In this document: piece by piece, positions 35,105-42,902 of the stretch
Numbering within the stretch: the stretch's first letter is position 1
Layout of the letters: each line of letters opens with the position of its first letter
Assembly: GCF_003945345.1 (NCBI RefSeq)
Contig: NZ_AP019308.1
Coordinates: 1,178,001 to 1,242,000 of the forward strand
Origin: Paenibacillus baekrokdamisoli
GTDB taxonomy: Bacteria; Bacillota; Bacilli; Paenibacillales; Paenibacillaceae
Direction: 5' to 3'
DNA: 64,000 bases
The notes under the pieces: model-generated
Databases searched by the model: none
The model's input: only the letters and a program-made list of their open reading frames with translations
What the model was told of the DNA's origin: nothing
Translations under genes and position numbers: made by a program

Positions 35105-35323
35105 TTATAAATTTTTGTCTTTATCGTCACCATGATCATCATCAACCTCTTTCACTTGCTTCTCTTCATGAAACTCTATTGTTGATTGCGCCATTATGTA
35201 ATCAAAAGGAGTGTAGTTATTACTAGGTAATTCTTTCTTCATAATCATTTTGACAACTACGATTCCAAGCAAGATGACAATGAAGATAGAAACTCCAAAT
35301 ATCATATAAAGACCAAGGCTCAT
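35105..35323 (-). CDS. DUF3951-like small membrane protein
   Basis: The 72-aa product has one N-terminal membrane helix and a soluble tail with NNYTPFDYIMAQSTIEFHEEK, a pattern seen in DUF3951 proteins of Bacillales, then an acidic His/Asp/Lys-rich end. ATG 35323 has AAGGA at 10-nt spacing; an in-frame GTG three codons upstream lies too close to it. Function is unknown. Confidence 0.72.
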   Translation of the reverse strand: MSLGLYMIFGVSIFIVILLGIVVVKMIMKKELPSNNYTPFDYIMAQSTIEFHEEKQVKEVDDDHGDDKDKNL

Positions 35324-35455
35324 TATTAACACATCCTTTTTAATTTTTGAATTACATACTACTACGAAAATACGTAGCTATAGTTTCAAGTTGACCTTCT
35401 CCTTACGTCAAGCAGTATCCTTCTATATAAGTCAGTTATTTATAGGAGGATATTT

Positions 35456-36742
35456 ATGAGAATACTCATCAAGGATGTAACGATTGTTACCATGAAAGAA
35501 GAAGCACCATTTGTAGGGGACATTATGATTGAGGGAGACAAGATTGAGGACATTCAATCTGAAATCAACGAATCGGCGGATGATGTGATTCAGGGCAAAG
35601 GATTTGTCGCTATGCCAGGGCTTATCAATGCTCATCAGCATACACCAATGAGTCTTTTGAGAGGTTTCTCTGACGACCTTATTTTGATGGATTGGTTAAA
35701 TAAAAAAATGCTGCCTGCTGAAGCGAGAATGACTGAAGAAGATATTTATTGGGGAGCAAAACTCTCCATGGCGGAAATGATAAAAACCGGGACAACGGCA
35801 TTTGCAGACATGTATATTCACATGAATGAAATTGCTTTAGCCGTTGAAGAGGTTGGAATGCGTGCGTCATTGACCCGTGGATTGGTCTTTATTGAAGATG
35901 ATGGGGGTAAACGATTGACGGAAGCCTTAGATCTGATCGAACGTTGGTCAGGTAAAGCTGGGGGAAGAATCACGACCATGTATGGGCCGCACTCGCCTTA
36001 CACTTGTCCTCCAGAACCATTAAAAGAAGTTATTCAGTTGGCTGAAGCAAGAAACATTCCCGTACACATTCATTTGGCCGAGACAAAAGAAGAAGTAATC
36101 AAGATTCGGGAGAAGTACAATCAAACACCGACAGAATATTTGTATCATGCCGGTTTATTTGAAAGGGCACATGTTCTATTAGCACACAGTGTTCACCTAA
36201 ATCGAAGAGATGTTGGTTTCTTGAAGGGAATGCGTGGCGGCGTATCCCATAACCCCGTTAGCAATCTGAAATTAGGCTGCGGTATTGCGCCAATAACAGA
36301 GATGCTTGCGCAAGGAATCACCGTTGGTTTAGGCACGGATGGAGCAGGAAGTGCTACAACGGTGGATATGTTTGAGGAGATAAAAGCTGCTTCATGGTTG
36401 CAAAAGTTGGATTATAGCGATCCAACCCGGATTCTTGCTGCTTTTGCTTTGCGTATGGCAACCCATGAAGGTGCCAAGCTGCTCAATATTGACGATCAAG
36501 TCGGTACATTGGAAGTCGGCAAAAAAGCGGATGTCATTTTAGTCGATATGAAAAAACCGCATCTACAACCCATTCACAATATTGAATCCTTACTCGCGTA
36601 TAGCGCGAATGGTGCTGATGTGGACACAACGATTGTAAATGGCAGAATGCTTATGAAACATCGTCAGTTACTAACGATTGATGAAGAAGAATTGTATAGT
36701 CAGGTAGCAGCACGAGCTACAAGAATTGTTGACGGGATCTAG
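35456..36742 (+). CDS. MtaD-like amidohydrolase (5'-methylthioadenosine/SAH deaminase family)
   Basis: The 428-aa protein is a TRZ/ATZ-type metal-dependent amidohydrolase. Metal ligands are visible in NAHQHTP, HIHLAET and GTDGAGS, in a TIM barrel flanked by the small beta-sandwich (start LIKDVTIVTM; end ADVILVDMKKPHL). The closest characterised group deaminates 5'-methylthioadenosine or S-adenosylhomocysteine, with related enzymes acting on other purines or triazines. The ATG is preceded by ATAGGAGGA. It is a single-gene unit followed by a hairpin. Confidence 0.88.
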   Translation: MRILIKDVTIVTMKEEAPFVGDIMIEGDKIEDIQSEINESADDVIQGKGFVAMPGLINAHQHTPMSLLRGFSDDLILMDWLNKKMLPAEARMTEEDIYWGAKLSMAEMIKTGTTAFADMYIHMNEIALAVEEVGMRASLTRGLVFIEDDGGKRLTEALDLIERWSGKAGGRITTMYGPHSPYTCPPEPLKEVIQLAEARNIPVHIHLAETKEEVIKIREKYNQTPTEYLYHAGLFERAHVLLAHSVHLNRRDVGFLKGMRGGVSHNPVSNLKLGCGIAPITEMLAQGITVGLGTDGAGSATTVDMFEEIKAASWLQKLDYSDPTRILAAFALRMATHEGAKLLNIDDQVGTLEVGKKADVILVDMKKPHLQPIHNIESLLAYSANGADVDTTIVNGRMLMKHRQLLTIDEEELYSQVAARATRIVDGI

Positions 36743-36846
36743 TGTGTGGCTAGTTCAGTTTGATGTAGGGTATTTCAATCGTTAGAGCACCATCTGGTGT
36801 AAACGAAGCTCTAGTTGAAGATAATGAATAATTGAATGGATATTAT

Positions 36847-36890
36847 CAAAAGGACACTAACTCTTCGTTATTGTCTTTTTGTTTTGTATT
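36847..36890 (+). terminator. intrinsic terminator after amidohydrolase
   Basis: AAAAGGACA with partial inner pairing faces TGTCTTTTT around a TCTTC loop and is followed by a T-rich tail. Confidence 0.6.
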
Positions 36891-36916
36891 GGGTAATAGT
36901 TGGAGGAGGGTAAATC

Positions 36917-37612
36917 ATGGAGAATAAGGATGCTATTATAACTGCCATAACTAAAGCAAAAGGAAGAAAGTCCCTTTATCATTTTACAAGAGTAAGGAAT
37001 TTGCCTGCTATTGCTCATTTCGATTCCCTATTGTCCAGCTATAACATAAATCCCCACTTTGCAGGTGAGCGCCGATCAGAGGCCAAGGAAGTTAACTATG
37101 ATGAATATTTGATTACAATAAATGCTCATCTTAGGATTCCTGATAGTATGATAGCTGCTGCATGCACACAGGAACAATTTCGGGCTTATCTGGACAGGCA
37201 TGTATTTTTTTGGCCAACAATAAAGGATTGTCAGAAAATGCTGGATTCATACACTCGAAGAGAACCGGATGAAGGGTTTGCTATTCTGCAATTCGATGCA
37301 TATTCCTTATTATTGGAACATTATTCGGCAGTGAAGCTATCTAAATACGACTCGGGGAGCGCGCCGCGGTTTCCAAAGCACTGTTCTTATAAAAAGAGTC
37401 CTGAAATGTTTCTACCATTAAACGGATTCAAGAGAATAATGAATAACACTGTACCTACAAAAGCATCAGAGATACGGGAGGTATTAATCGAAGATCAGGT
37501 TATTAAATTGTCAAAATATTTACGTTCGGTTTACGTTGATAATTGTAATGTTGTACCTGAGTGTTGGAGAGATCTGGCTAAGCCTCAGGCGAGGATTGCG
37601 AATTCCTCATGA
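36917..37612 (+). CDS. unassigned protein, possible ADP-ribosyltransferase fold
   Basis: I do not recognise this 231-aa protein with certainty. The N-terminal SLYHFTRVRNLPAI resembles the LYHFT...NL..I entry motif of DarT/DUF4433 and other ADP-ribosyltransferase-like folds, and HVFFWPTIKDC resembles a motif seen in DUF7002 proteins. There is no signal peptide or membrane segment. The ATG has TTGGAGGAGGG upstream and a terminator follows, so it is a free-standing gene with no antitoxin-like macrodomain neighbour. A toxin role would be speculation; the fold resemblance is the only clue. Confidence 0.6.
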   Translation: MENKDAIITAITKAKGRKSLYHFTRVRNLPAIAHFDSLLSSYNINPHFAGERRSEAKEVNYDEYLITINAHLRIPDSMIAAACTQEQFRAYLDRHVFFWPTIKDCQKMLDSYTRREPDEGFAILQFDAYSLLLEHYSAVKLSKYDSGSAPRFPKHCSYKKSPEMFLPLNGFKRIMNNTVPTKASEIREVLIEDQVIKLSKYLRSVYVDNCNVVPECWRDLAKPQARIANSS

Positions 37613-37625
37613 TAGGGTGACCGTT

Positions 37626-37670
37626 ATATTCGTTATTAGGTGAGTTTCTGGCCTAGTAACGAATATTTTT
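37626..37670 (+). terminator. intrinsic terminator
   Basis: ATATTCGTTATTAGG pairs with CCTAGTAACGAATAT (one mismatch) across an 11-nt loop and is followed by TTTT. Its 3' arm overlaps the first half of the regulatory repeat of the next operon. Confidence 0.75.
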
Positions 37671-37704
37671 ATGTTTTACCCGAATAAATTCAAATCCTGT
37701 CGAA
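37660..37704 (+). promoter_or_regulatory. 21-bp-period direct repeat upstream of first saccharide operon
   Basis: CGAATA occurs at 37660 and 37681, a 21-bp period. The segment 37662-37691 is identical at 26 of 30 positions to 48401-48430 upstream of the second binding-protein gene, and weaker similarity (TGT-GAA) continues downstream. Direct repeats of this period are typical of AraC-family sites, so the YesN-type regulator encoded at 51561 is the likely binder. Confidence 0.6.
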
Positions 37705-37844
37705 TTGAAAAAAGCTACTATTGGGATTATGAAAGGCAAGTATTAGAGGATGAAGGAAGAGGTGATTAGGCGCATCTGATTATCCCCACAAAAGTAAGAT
37801 GGTTAAGACAGGATTAAACTAGTTCATCCAAGGGAGGCAATACA

Positions 37845-39164
37845 ATGAAAAGTCAATCAAGAGTAAAAACAATCGGTATGCTTATAATCGCAATGTCCAT
37901 CATTCTTTATGGTTGTTCATCTAGCAAAAAGGAAACTACGGTATCGCCTAATTCAGAAGCTCCTAATACAAGCGCACCTACCGAGGCTCCTGCCAAGACT
38001 GAGAAAGCGAGTATCCGTTTAGCGACTGCGATGGATCCAACTCGTTTAGCTCCCTATGAAAAAGTAGTAGCAGACTGGAATGCGAAGCACCCTGAAACTG
38101 AAGTTGTGTTAGAGAATACTCCCTATGCCGAATATTGGCAGAAAATTCAAGTCATGACCGCTTCCAAAACATTGCCGGATATCTGGGTGTTCACTCCTGG
38201 ACTAGGCTCGCAATGGCTTGAGAATGATCAATTGCTTTCTCTTAGCAGCTATATCAAAAATGACAGCGCTTTAAATATTGAAGATTATCACAAAATGATG
38301 ATTGACTATATGACCTACAAAGGGGAAGTATACGGGTTTCCATATGATGTATCAGCACAGGTCCTTTTCTATAATAAAGATTTATTCGATCAAGCTAAAT
38401 TGGATTACCCAACGGATAAGTGGACGTTTGATGATGTAAGAACGGCAGCGAAGAAAATTTCAGAATTGAAATCCGATAAAGGCAAGGTCTATGGACTTTT
38501 ATCGACGATGGCAGGAGATTTCACGGCTGACTCCTATTTCCGCGCTTTCGGATCAGGCTTAATTACGAAAGACGGTAAAGTAGGGCTTAATAATCAAGGC
38601 GGAATCGATACGCTTCAGTATTTCAAAGACAATATTGATCAAGGAATCACACCGAAACCAGAGCCGGGAAGTCCAACTCGACCGATTTGGCTTAATGGGC
38701 TTGCAGGGATGATGGCAGATGGCGGATGGGCGATTCCATCCTTCAAGGATGTACCCTTCAAATGGGATATGGTCAGTATTCCGGCTGGTCCACAAGGACA
38801 ATTTACAACAGGCTTGGGCGGCACCTATGTGGTAAGCAAGCAAACGAAATTTCCAAAAGCATCCTATGAATTCCTCAAATATTTAACGAGCACGGAAAGT
38901 CTTAATCAGCTTATTACGCAAACGGATGCAGGTGTGCCTGGACGTATATCCTCGCAAGCAGGTCTATCACCATTGCTCAAAAAGTATGCAGATTTGATTA
39001 GCAATGCAACACCGTTTAGCGCAATAAACGGCACGCTGGAAATGCAAGAAATTCTTGGGAAAGATTTGGAACAAGTCTTCAATGGTACGATGTCACCTGC
39101 AGATGCCGTAAAAGATATTGAACTAAAAGGCAACAAAGTGCTGGAAGATAAACAAAAGAAATAA
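37845..39164 (+). CDS. sugar ABC transporter substrate-binding lipoprotein 1
   Basis: The 439-aa protein has a signal peptide ending in ILYGC, a Thr/Pro/Ala linker and a family 1 solute-binding fold. It is a close paralogue of the protein at 48504: long identical stretches such as GFPYDVSAQVLFYNKDLFDQA are shared along the full length. As first gene of an operon with two permeases it is the transport-dedicated copy. GGGAGGC precedes the ATG. Regulation is probably through the 21-bp-period repeat upstream. Confidence 0.93.
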   Translation: MKSQSRVKTIGMLIIAMSIILYGCSSSKKETTVSPNSEAPNTSAPTEAPAKTEKASIRLATAMDPTRLAPYEKVVADWNAKHPETEVVLENTPYAEYWQKIQVMTASKTLPDIWVFTPGLGSQWLENDQLLSLSSYIKNDSALNIEDYHKMMIDYMTYKGEVYGFPYDVSAQVLFYNKDLFDQAKLDYPTDKWTFDDVRTAAKKISELKSDKGKVYGLLSTMAGDFTADSYFRAFGSGLITKDGKVGLNNQGGIDTLQYFKDNIDQGITPKPEPGSPTRPIWLNGLAGMMADGGWAIPSFKDVPFKWDMVSIPAGPQGQFTTGLGGTYVVSKQTKFPKASYEFLKYLTSTESLNQLITQTDAGVPGRISSQAGLSPLLKKYADLISNATPFSAINGTLEMQEILGKDLEQVFNGTMSPADAVKDIELKGNKVLEDKQKK

Positions 39165-39181
39165 CCCGAACTATTCATAAT

Positions 39182-39207
39182 GGCGGATAGACGAAGGTTT
39201 ATCCGCC
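39182..39207 (+). other. hairpin between binding protein and permease
   Basis: GGCGGATA pairs with TATCCGCC across a 10-nt loop, 17 bp after the binding-protein stop. It has no T tract and probably stabilises the upstream message, which would favour binding protein over permeases. Confidence 0.55.
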
Positions 39208-39233
39208 TTACTTCAGGGAAGGACGCGATAGTC

Positions 39234-40106
39234 ATGTACCGTACCCGCGAACAAGCCGCAGCCTATTTATTTATATTACCTTCCTTCGTGAGCTTTATTA
39301 TTTTCGTGCTTGTGCCTGCAGTAATGGGATTAGGGCTATCTTTTTTTCAGTGGGACCTGGTATCGCCTATCCAATTTGTTGGAATGGAGAACTGGTCAGA
39401 TCTTCTTGAGAATAAGGAAGCGCTGGGGAGTATCAAAACAACGATTATATTGGTTATTATTTCTTTGCCTTTAACGGTGATCTGTGGTCTGATACTTGCC
39501 TTGCTGGTCAATAAATTGCCATTTGGAAAGACGTTTTTCCGCTCTGTTTTTTTTATTCCAAGCATTACTTCCATGGTGGCCATGTCTGTAATCTGGGGCA
39601 ACATGTACTCGAAGGACATTGGTCTCATCAACTATGTTTTAAGTCAGGTAGGCATTCAACCTGTAGGATGGCTTTCCAATCCGCATATGGCGCTTATTTC
39701 CATAGTCATCTTGGGGATTTGGTCCTCTGCCGGCTATAATATGCTTATTTTTTTGGCTGGCCTGCAGGGAATCGACGAATCGTTATATGAAGCGGCTAAG
39801 GTAGATGGCGGAGGCGGCTTTTATATATTCTGGAAAATTACATTGCCTTTATTATCGCCAACCTTATTCTTTATTTCGATTACATCCATTATTGGTGGCT
39901 TGCAATCCTTTGAAGCGGTTTACTTGCTGACGGGCGGTGGTCCTGGTTATGCAACAACTACGCTTGTGTATTTCATTGTGAATGCAGCGTTTAAGAGCTT
40001 TAACATGGGACTTGCAGCAACGATTTCTCTAGTGCTTTTCATGTTAATTCTTCTTGTTACTTTGATTCAGTGGAGATTTCAGAAGAAGTGGGTGCATTAT
40101 GATTAA
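39234..40106 (+). CDS. sugar ABC transporter permease (MalF type)
   Basis: The 290-aa product has six membrane helices and an EAA loop (ESLYEAAKVDGGGGFYIFWKITLPLL). ATG 39234 has GGAAGGA about 9 nt upstream; an in-frame ATG at 39180 would put the intergenic hairpin inside the gene. It overlaps the next permease gene by 8 bp. No ATPase gene is present, so a shared ATPase is expected. Confidence 0.92.
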   Translation: MYRTREQAAAYLFILPSFVSFIIFVLVPAVMGLGLSFFQWDLVSPIQFVGMENWSDLLENKEALGSIKTTIILVIISLPLTVICGLILALLVNKLPFGKTFFRSVFFIPSITSMVAMSVIWGNMYSKDIGLINYVLSQVGIQPVGWLSNPHMALISIVILGIWSSAGYNMLIFLAGLQGIDESLYEAAKVDGGGGFYIFWKITLPLLSPTLFFISITSIIGGLQSFEAVYLLTGGGPGYATTTLVYFIVNAAFKSFNMGLAATISLVLFMLILLVTLIQWRFQKKWVHYD

Positions 40107-40938
40107 GTCGCAGCGAAAATTCCCCTTTGGTCTTTATATCAAATATTGTATAACGATTATTCTGGCTTTGCTATTTCTTACACCATTTGTTTGGATGCTA
40201 GCTCTATCGATTAAAACGCTTGGCAATTTTTATGATTTTCCGCCTAAGCTTTGGGTAAGCCATCCGCAATGGTCTAATTTCATCGATGTTTTGAAGCAAT
40301 TTTCACTTTTTCGGTTTTTGTTGAACAGCTTGTTTGTTTCCACTACGATTACTTTGCTGCAGCTCCTTTTGGCTTCCATGGCAGCTTTTGCCTTTGCTGT
40401 TCTTTCCTTCAGAGGGAAAAATGCGCTTTTCATGACTTTTCTACTGAGCCTCATGATTCCGGGTACGGTTATCCTGATCCCGCTTTTTCTAGTCACCCAA
40501 AAGCTTGGAATGCTTGATTCCTACAAAGGCCTCATCCTGCCTTTCCTGTTTACGGGTTACGGGATTTTTATGCTGCGCCAATTTTTTAGGAGTCTGCCCC
40601 GTGATTTCTTTGAGGCGGCACGGATGGATGGGTGCAGCTATTTCGGAATCTATGCCAGAATTTATATACCTCTTTCCAAGCCTGCTTTGGCTACATTAGG
40701 CACACTCGCGTTCATGTCGTTTTATAATTCACTGCTTTGGCCGCTTGTGTCGACCAATAGTGAGCATTTAAAGACAATTCCTGTCGGAATCGCCGGTCTG
40801 GTGGGCCAGAATAATTATATTTATCCGCATCTCGTGATGGCTGGAACCACGATTATGGTCATACCGGGAATCCTTATCTTTATGTTTTTGCAGCGTTATT
40901 TTATTCAAGGCGTGGTCATGTCGGGTATCAAAGGCTAA
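40099..40938 (+). CDS. sugar ABC transporter permease (MalG type)
   Basis: The 279-aa protein is the second channel subunit, with six helices and an EAA loop (DFFEAARMDGCSYFGIYARIYIPLSKP). It overlaps the first permease by 8 bp. The next gene, a PIG-L deacetylase, starts 30 bp later, so transport and processing of the imported compound are encoded on one transcript. Confidence 0.92.
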   Translation: MIKSQRKFPFGLYIKYCITIILALLFLTPFVWMLALSIKTLGNFYDFPPKLWVSHPQWSNFIDVLKQFSLFRFLLNSLFVSTTITLLQLLLASMAAFAFAVLSFRGKNALFMTFLLSLMIPGTVILIPLFLVTQKLGMLDSYKGLILPFLFTGYGIFMLRQFFRSLPRDFFEAARMDGCSYFGIYARIYIPLSKPALATLGTLAFMSFYNSLLWPLVSTNSEHLKTIPVGIAGLVGQNNYIYPHLVMAGTTIMVIPGILIFMFLQRYFIQGVVMSGIKG

Positions 40939-40968
40939 TCAATTTCTGTAAAGAAGGGACATACGTAT

Positions 40969-41649
40969 ATGTTGAATGTTGAAAGGGCGCTGATTATATG
41001 TGCGCATCCGGATGATGAAGTGCTGGGACTGGGCGGTACGATTAAAAAGATGACCAATGCCGGTGTTGAGGTCACTGTTCTGATGTTTGCCAATGGGAAT
41101 GAGGGCTATACCAGCATGGAGGAAATAGCTACTATCGTTGAAACAAGGCGCATAGAACGTGAAGTGGTCCAGAAAATGCTGAATATTCATCATTATGAAG
41201 CCCACAGCTACGAGGATTATGCCATTCCTGCCAATGAAATTACGTATAAAATCTGCATCGAAGCCATTCGTAAATATAAGCCGAATATCGTTTTTACTCA
41301 CTACTGGCAGGAGTACAATACGCACAAAGCGGTGGCATCGATTGCAACCGATGCATTCTGGCAAGCAGGGTGGAGCTGTTCGTTGGATTTGGGCGAGCCT
41401 TGGAAGCCGGATGCTTTGTATTATTTTGAAGTGATCGAGCTGTTGAATCATGTTTCTCATATGGTCGATATTACGGATACCTTTGAAGCGAAAATGGAAT
41501 CCATGCGGGCCTATGCGTCTCAATGTACCGTTGTTTCCGGAGCTTTGCAGCAAATCGAAGGCAAGGCGCTCATGCGAGGCTCACAAGCCGGGCTGAAATA
41601 CGGGGAAGCGTTTCTTAAAAGCATCAATAGACCAGAAATTATTTGTTAG
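40969..41649 (+). CDS. PIG-L family deacetylase
   Basis: The 226-aa cytoplasmic protein has the zinc-binding AHPDDEVLGLGG motif (about residues 12-23) and a downstream THYWQEYNTHKAV histidine region, typical of PIG-L/LmbE deacetylases. These remove N-acetyl groups from GlcNAc-type sugars or conjugates such as GlcNAc-malate or GlcNAc-inositol. Lying directly behind an importer, it suggests that the imported compound contains an N-acetylated amino sugar. That substrate is inference from family and position. AAGAAGGGA precedes the ATG. Confidence 0.92.
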   Translation: MLNVERALIICAHPDDEVLGLGGTIKKMTNAGVEVTVLMFANGNEGYTSMEEIATIVETRRIEREVVQKMLNIHHYEAHSYEDYAIPANEITYKICIEAIRKYKPNIVFTHYWQEYNTHKAVASIATDAFWQAGWSCSLDLGEPWKPDALYYFEVIELLNHVSHMVDITDTFEAKMESMRAYASQCTVVSGALQQIEGKALMRGSQAGLKYGEAFLKSINRPEIIC

Positions 41650-41663
41650 GAGAGTGGAAAAAG

Positions 41664-42869
41664 ATGAACAAAATTCCAGCATCCGAGTTTAAAATGAGGA
41701 TCGATAAGCTGAAAAGCAGCATGAAAAAAGAAAATCTAGATGTTTGCTTCGTATATGGAGATGAGTATCGGAGGGAGAATTTGCGTTATGTCAGCAACTA
41801 CTGGGCTCTCTTTGAGCGGGGGGCATTAATTGTACCGCTTGAAGGTGAACCAATCTTGCTGGCTGCACCAGAAGGGGAGAAAATTTGCTCCGAAATGAGC
41901 GCATGGCCGGACATCCGGGTGATTCCAGACTTTGCCTGTGTAACTGTTCCGGAAGAGATCGAATATCCTCAAGCGGATTATACTGATTTTAATAAAGTGT
42001 TTGCTGAGCTTCGGCTGAAGCAGTCGCTGCAAAGAGTGGGAATTATAGGCTTGGATGCTATGTCGCACATTGTTTATTTATCTATTGCCAACTGTTTAAA
42101 GGGCAGTGAATTGGTAGATGCCAGCCACTTGCTCTATGAAAGCCGGTTGATCAAGTCTGAGTTCGAGATCGCTTGTCTGAAGGAAGCGGGTCGAATCGCC
42201 GATGCTGGTTACAAGGCTTTGTTAATAGCGGCAGCACCGGGGAAAACAGAGCTAGAGCTTGCTGCGGCAGCTCATGAAGCAGCTTTTCGCGAAGGTGCAG
42301 AAACGATTCCCTTCTGCCTTGTATCGAGTGGAGAACGTGTCCATACGATTATAGGCAGAGCAACGAATAAAGTGATTGCCGACGGTGAAATGGTGATGGC
42401 AGCTTTATCTGTACAGTATGAGGGCTATATTGCGACGATCAACTTTCCTTTTGTAGTTGGAGCCATGACGGAGGATCAGGGCAAATTCATTAGCCTATTA
42501 ATTGTGGCGAATGAGCTGGCCAAATCCAAGCTGCAGCCGGGTGCAAGCTTAGCTGATTTAGTTAAAACAGTTAAAGATTATTTCCGAATGCAGAATGTAA
42601 GTCCTTATGATTTATATCCACCCTTGCATGGCTGCGGGGTAGCTGAGGCGGAATTGCCTTATCCGAACGAAGCTTCGGAGGGTGAATTTGTTCCAGGCAT
42701 GACGGTCAATACGGATATAAGCTTATTCGGCCATCCAGCAGGCTCCAATCGGATTGAAGAAGGCTTTGTGGTGACGGCACAGGGCAATGAATCCTTGTCG
42801 GTTCTGATCGGGGAATTATGCAAGCAATGGAAAGAGCATGGATCTATTGATCCTTTAAATATGAAGTAG
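41664..42869 (+). CDS. M24-fold protein with degenerate metal site (creatinase/aminopeptidase P-like)
   Basis: The 401-aa protein has the creatinase N-terminal domain and the C-terminal pita-bread fold of M24 peptidases. The five metal ligands are mostly lost: the DxG aspartate is replaced in MVMAALSVQYEGY, the second Asp is replaced in GYIATINFPF, and the third-ligand Glu is Asp in TVNTDISLF. The His in HGCGVAEAELP and the last Glu in RIEEGFVVTAQG remain. Creatinase also works without metal, so a metal-free hydrolase is possible; a non-catalytic binding protein is the alternative. ATG 41664 has AGGAGAG 8 nt upstream. Confidence 0.82.
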   Translation: MNKIPASEFKMRIDKLKSSMKKENLDVCFVYGDEYRRENLRYVSNYWALFERGALIVPLEGEPILLAAPEGEKICSEMSAWPDIRVIPDFACVTVPEEIEYPQADYTDFNKVFAELRLKQSLQRVGIIGLDAMSHIVYLSIANCLKGSELVDASHLLYESRLIKSEFEIACLKEAGRIADAGYKALLIAAAPGKTELELAAAAHEAAFREGAETIPFCLVSSGERVHTIIGRATNKVIADGEMVMAALSVQYEGYIATINFPFVVGAMTEDQGKFISLLIVANELAKSKLQPGASLADLVKTVKDYFRMQNVSPYDLYPPLHGCGVAEAELPYPNEASEGEFVPGMTVNTDISLFGHPAGSNRIEEGFVVTAQGNESLSVLIGELCKQWKEHGSIDPLNMK

Positions 42870-42902
42870 TTAGTATATTTCAATGTAAAGGAGAGCTGGG
42901 AA

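Noticed and set aside
36917-37612. DarT-type toxin with antitoxin
   Set aside because: No macrodomain gene is adjacent and the key catalytic residues could not be confirmed by eye.
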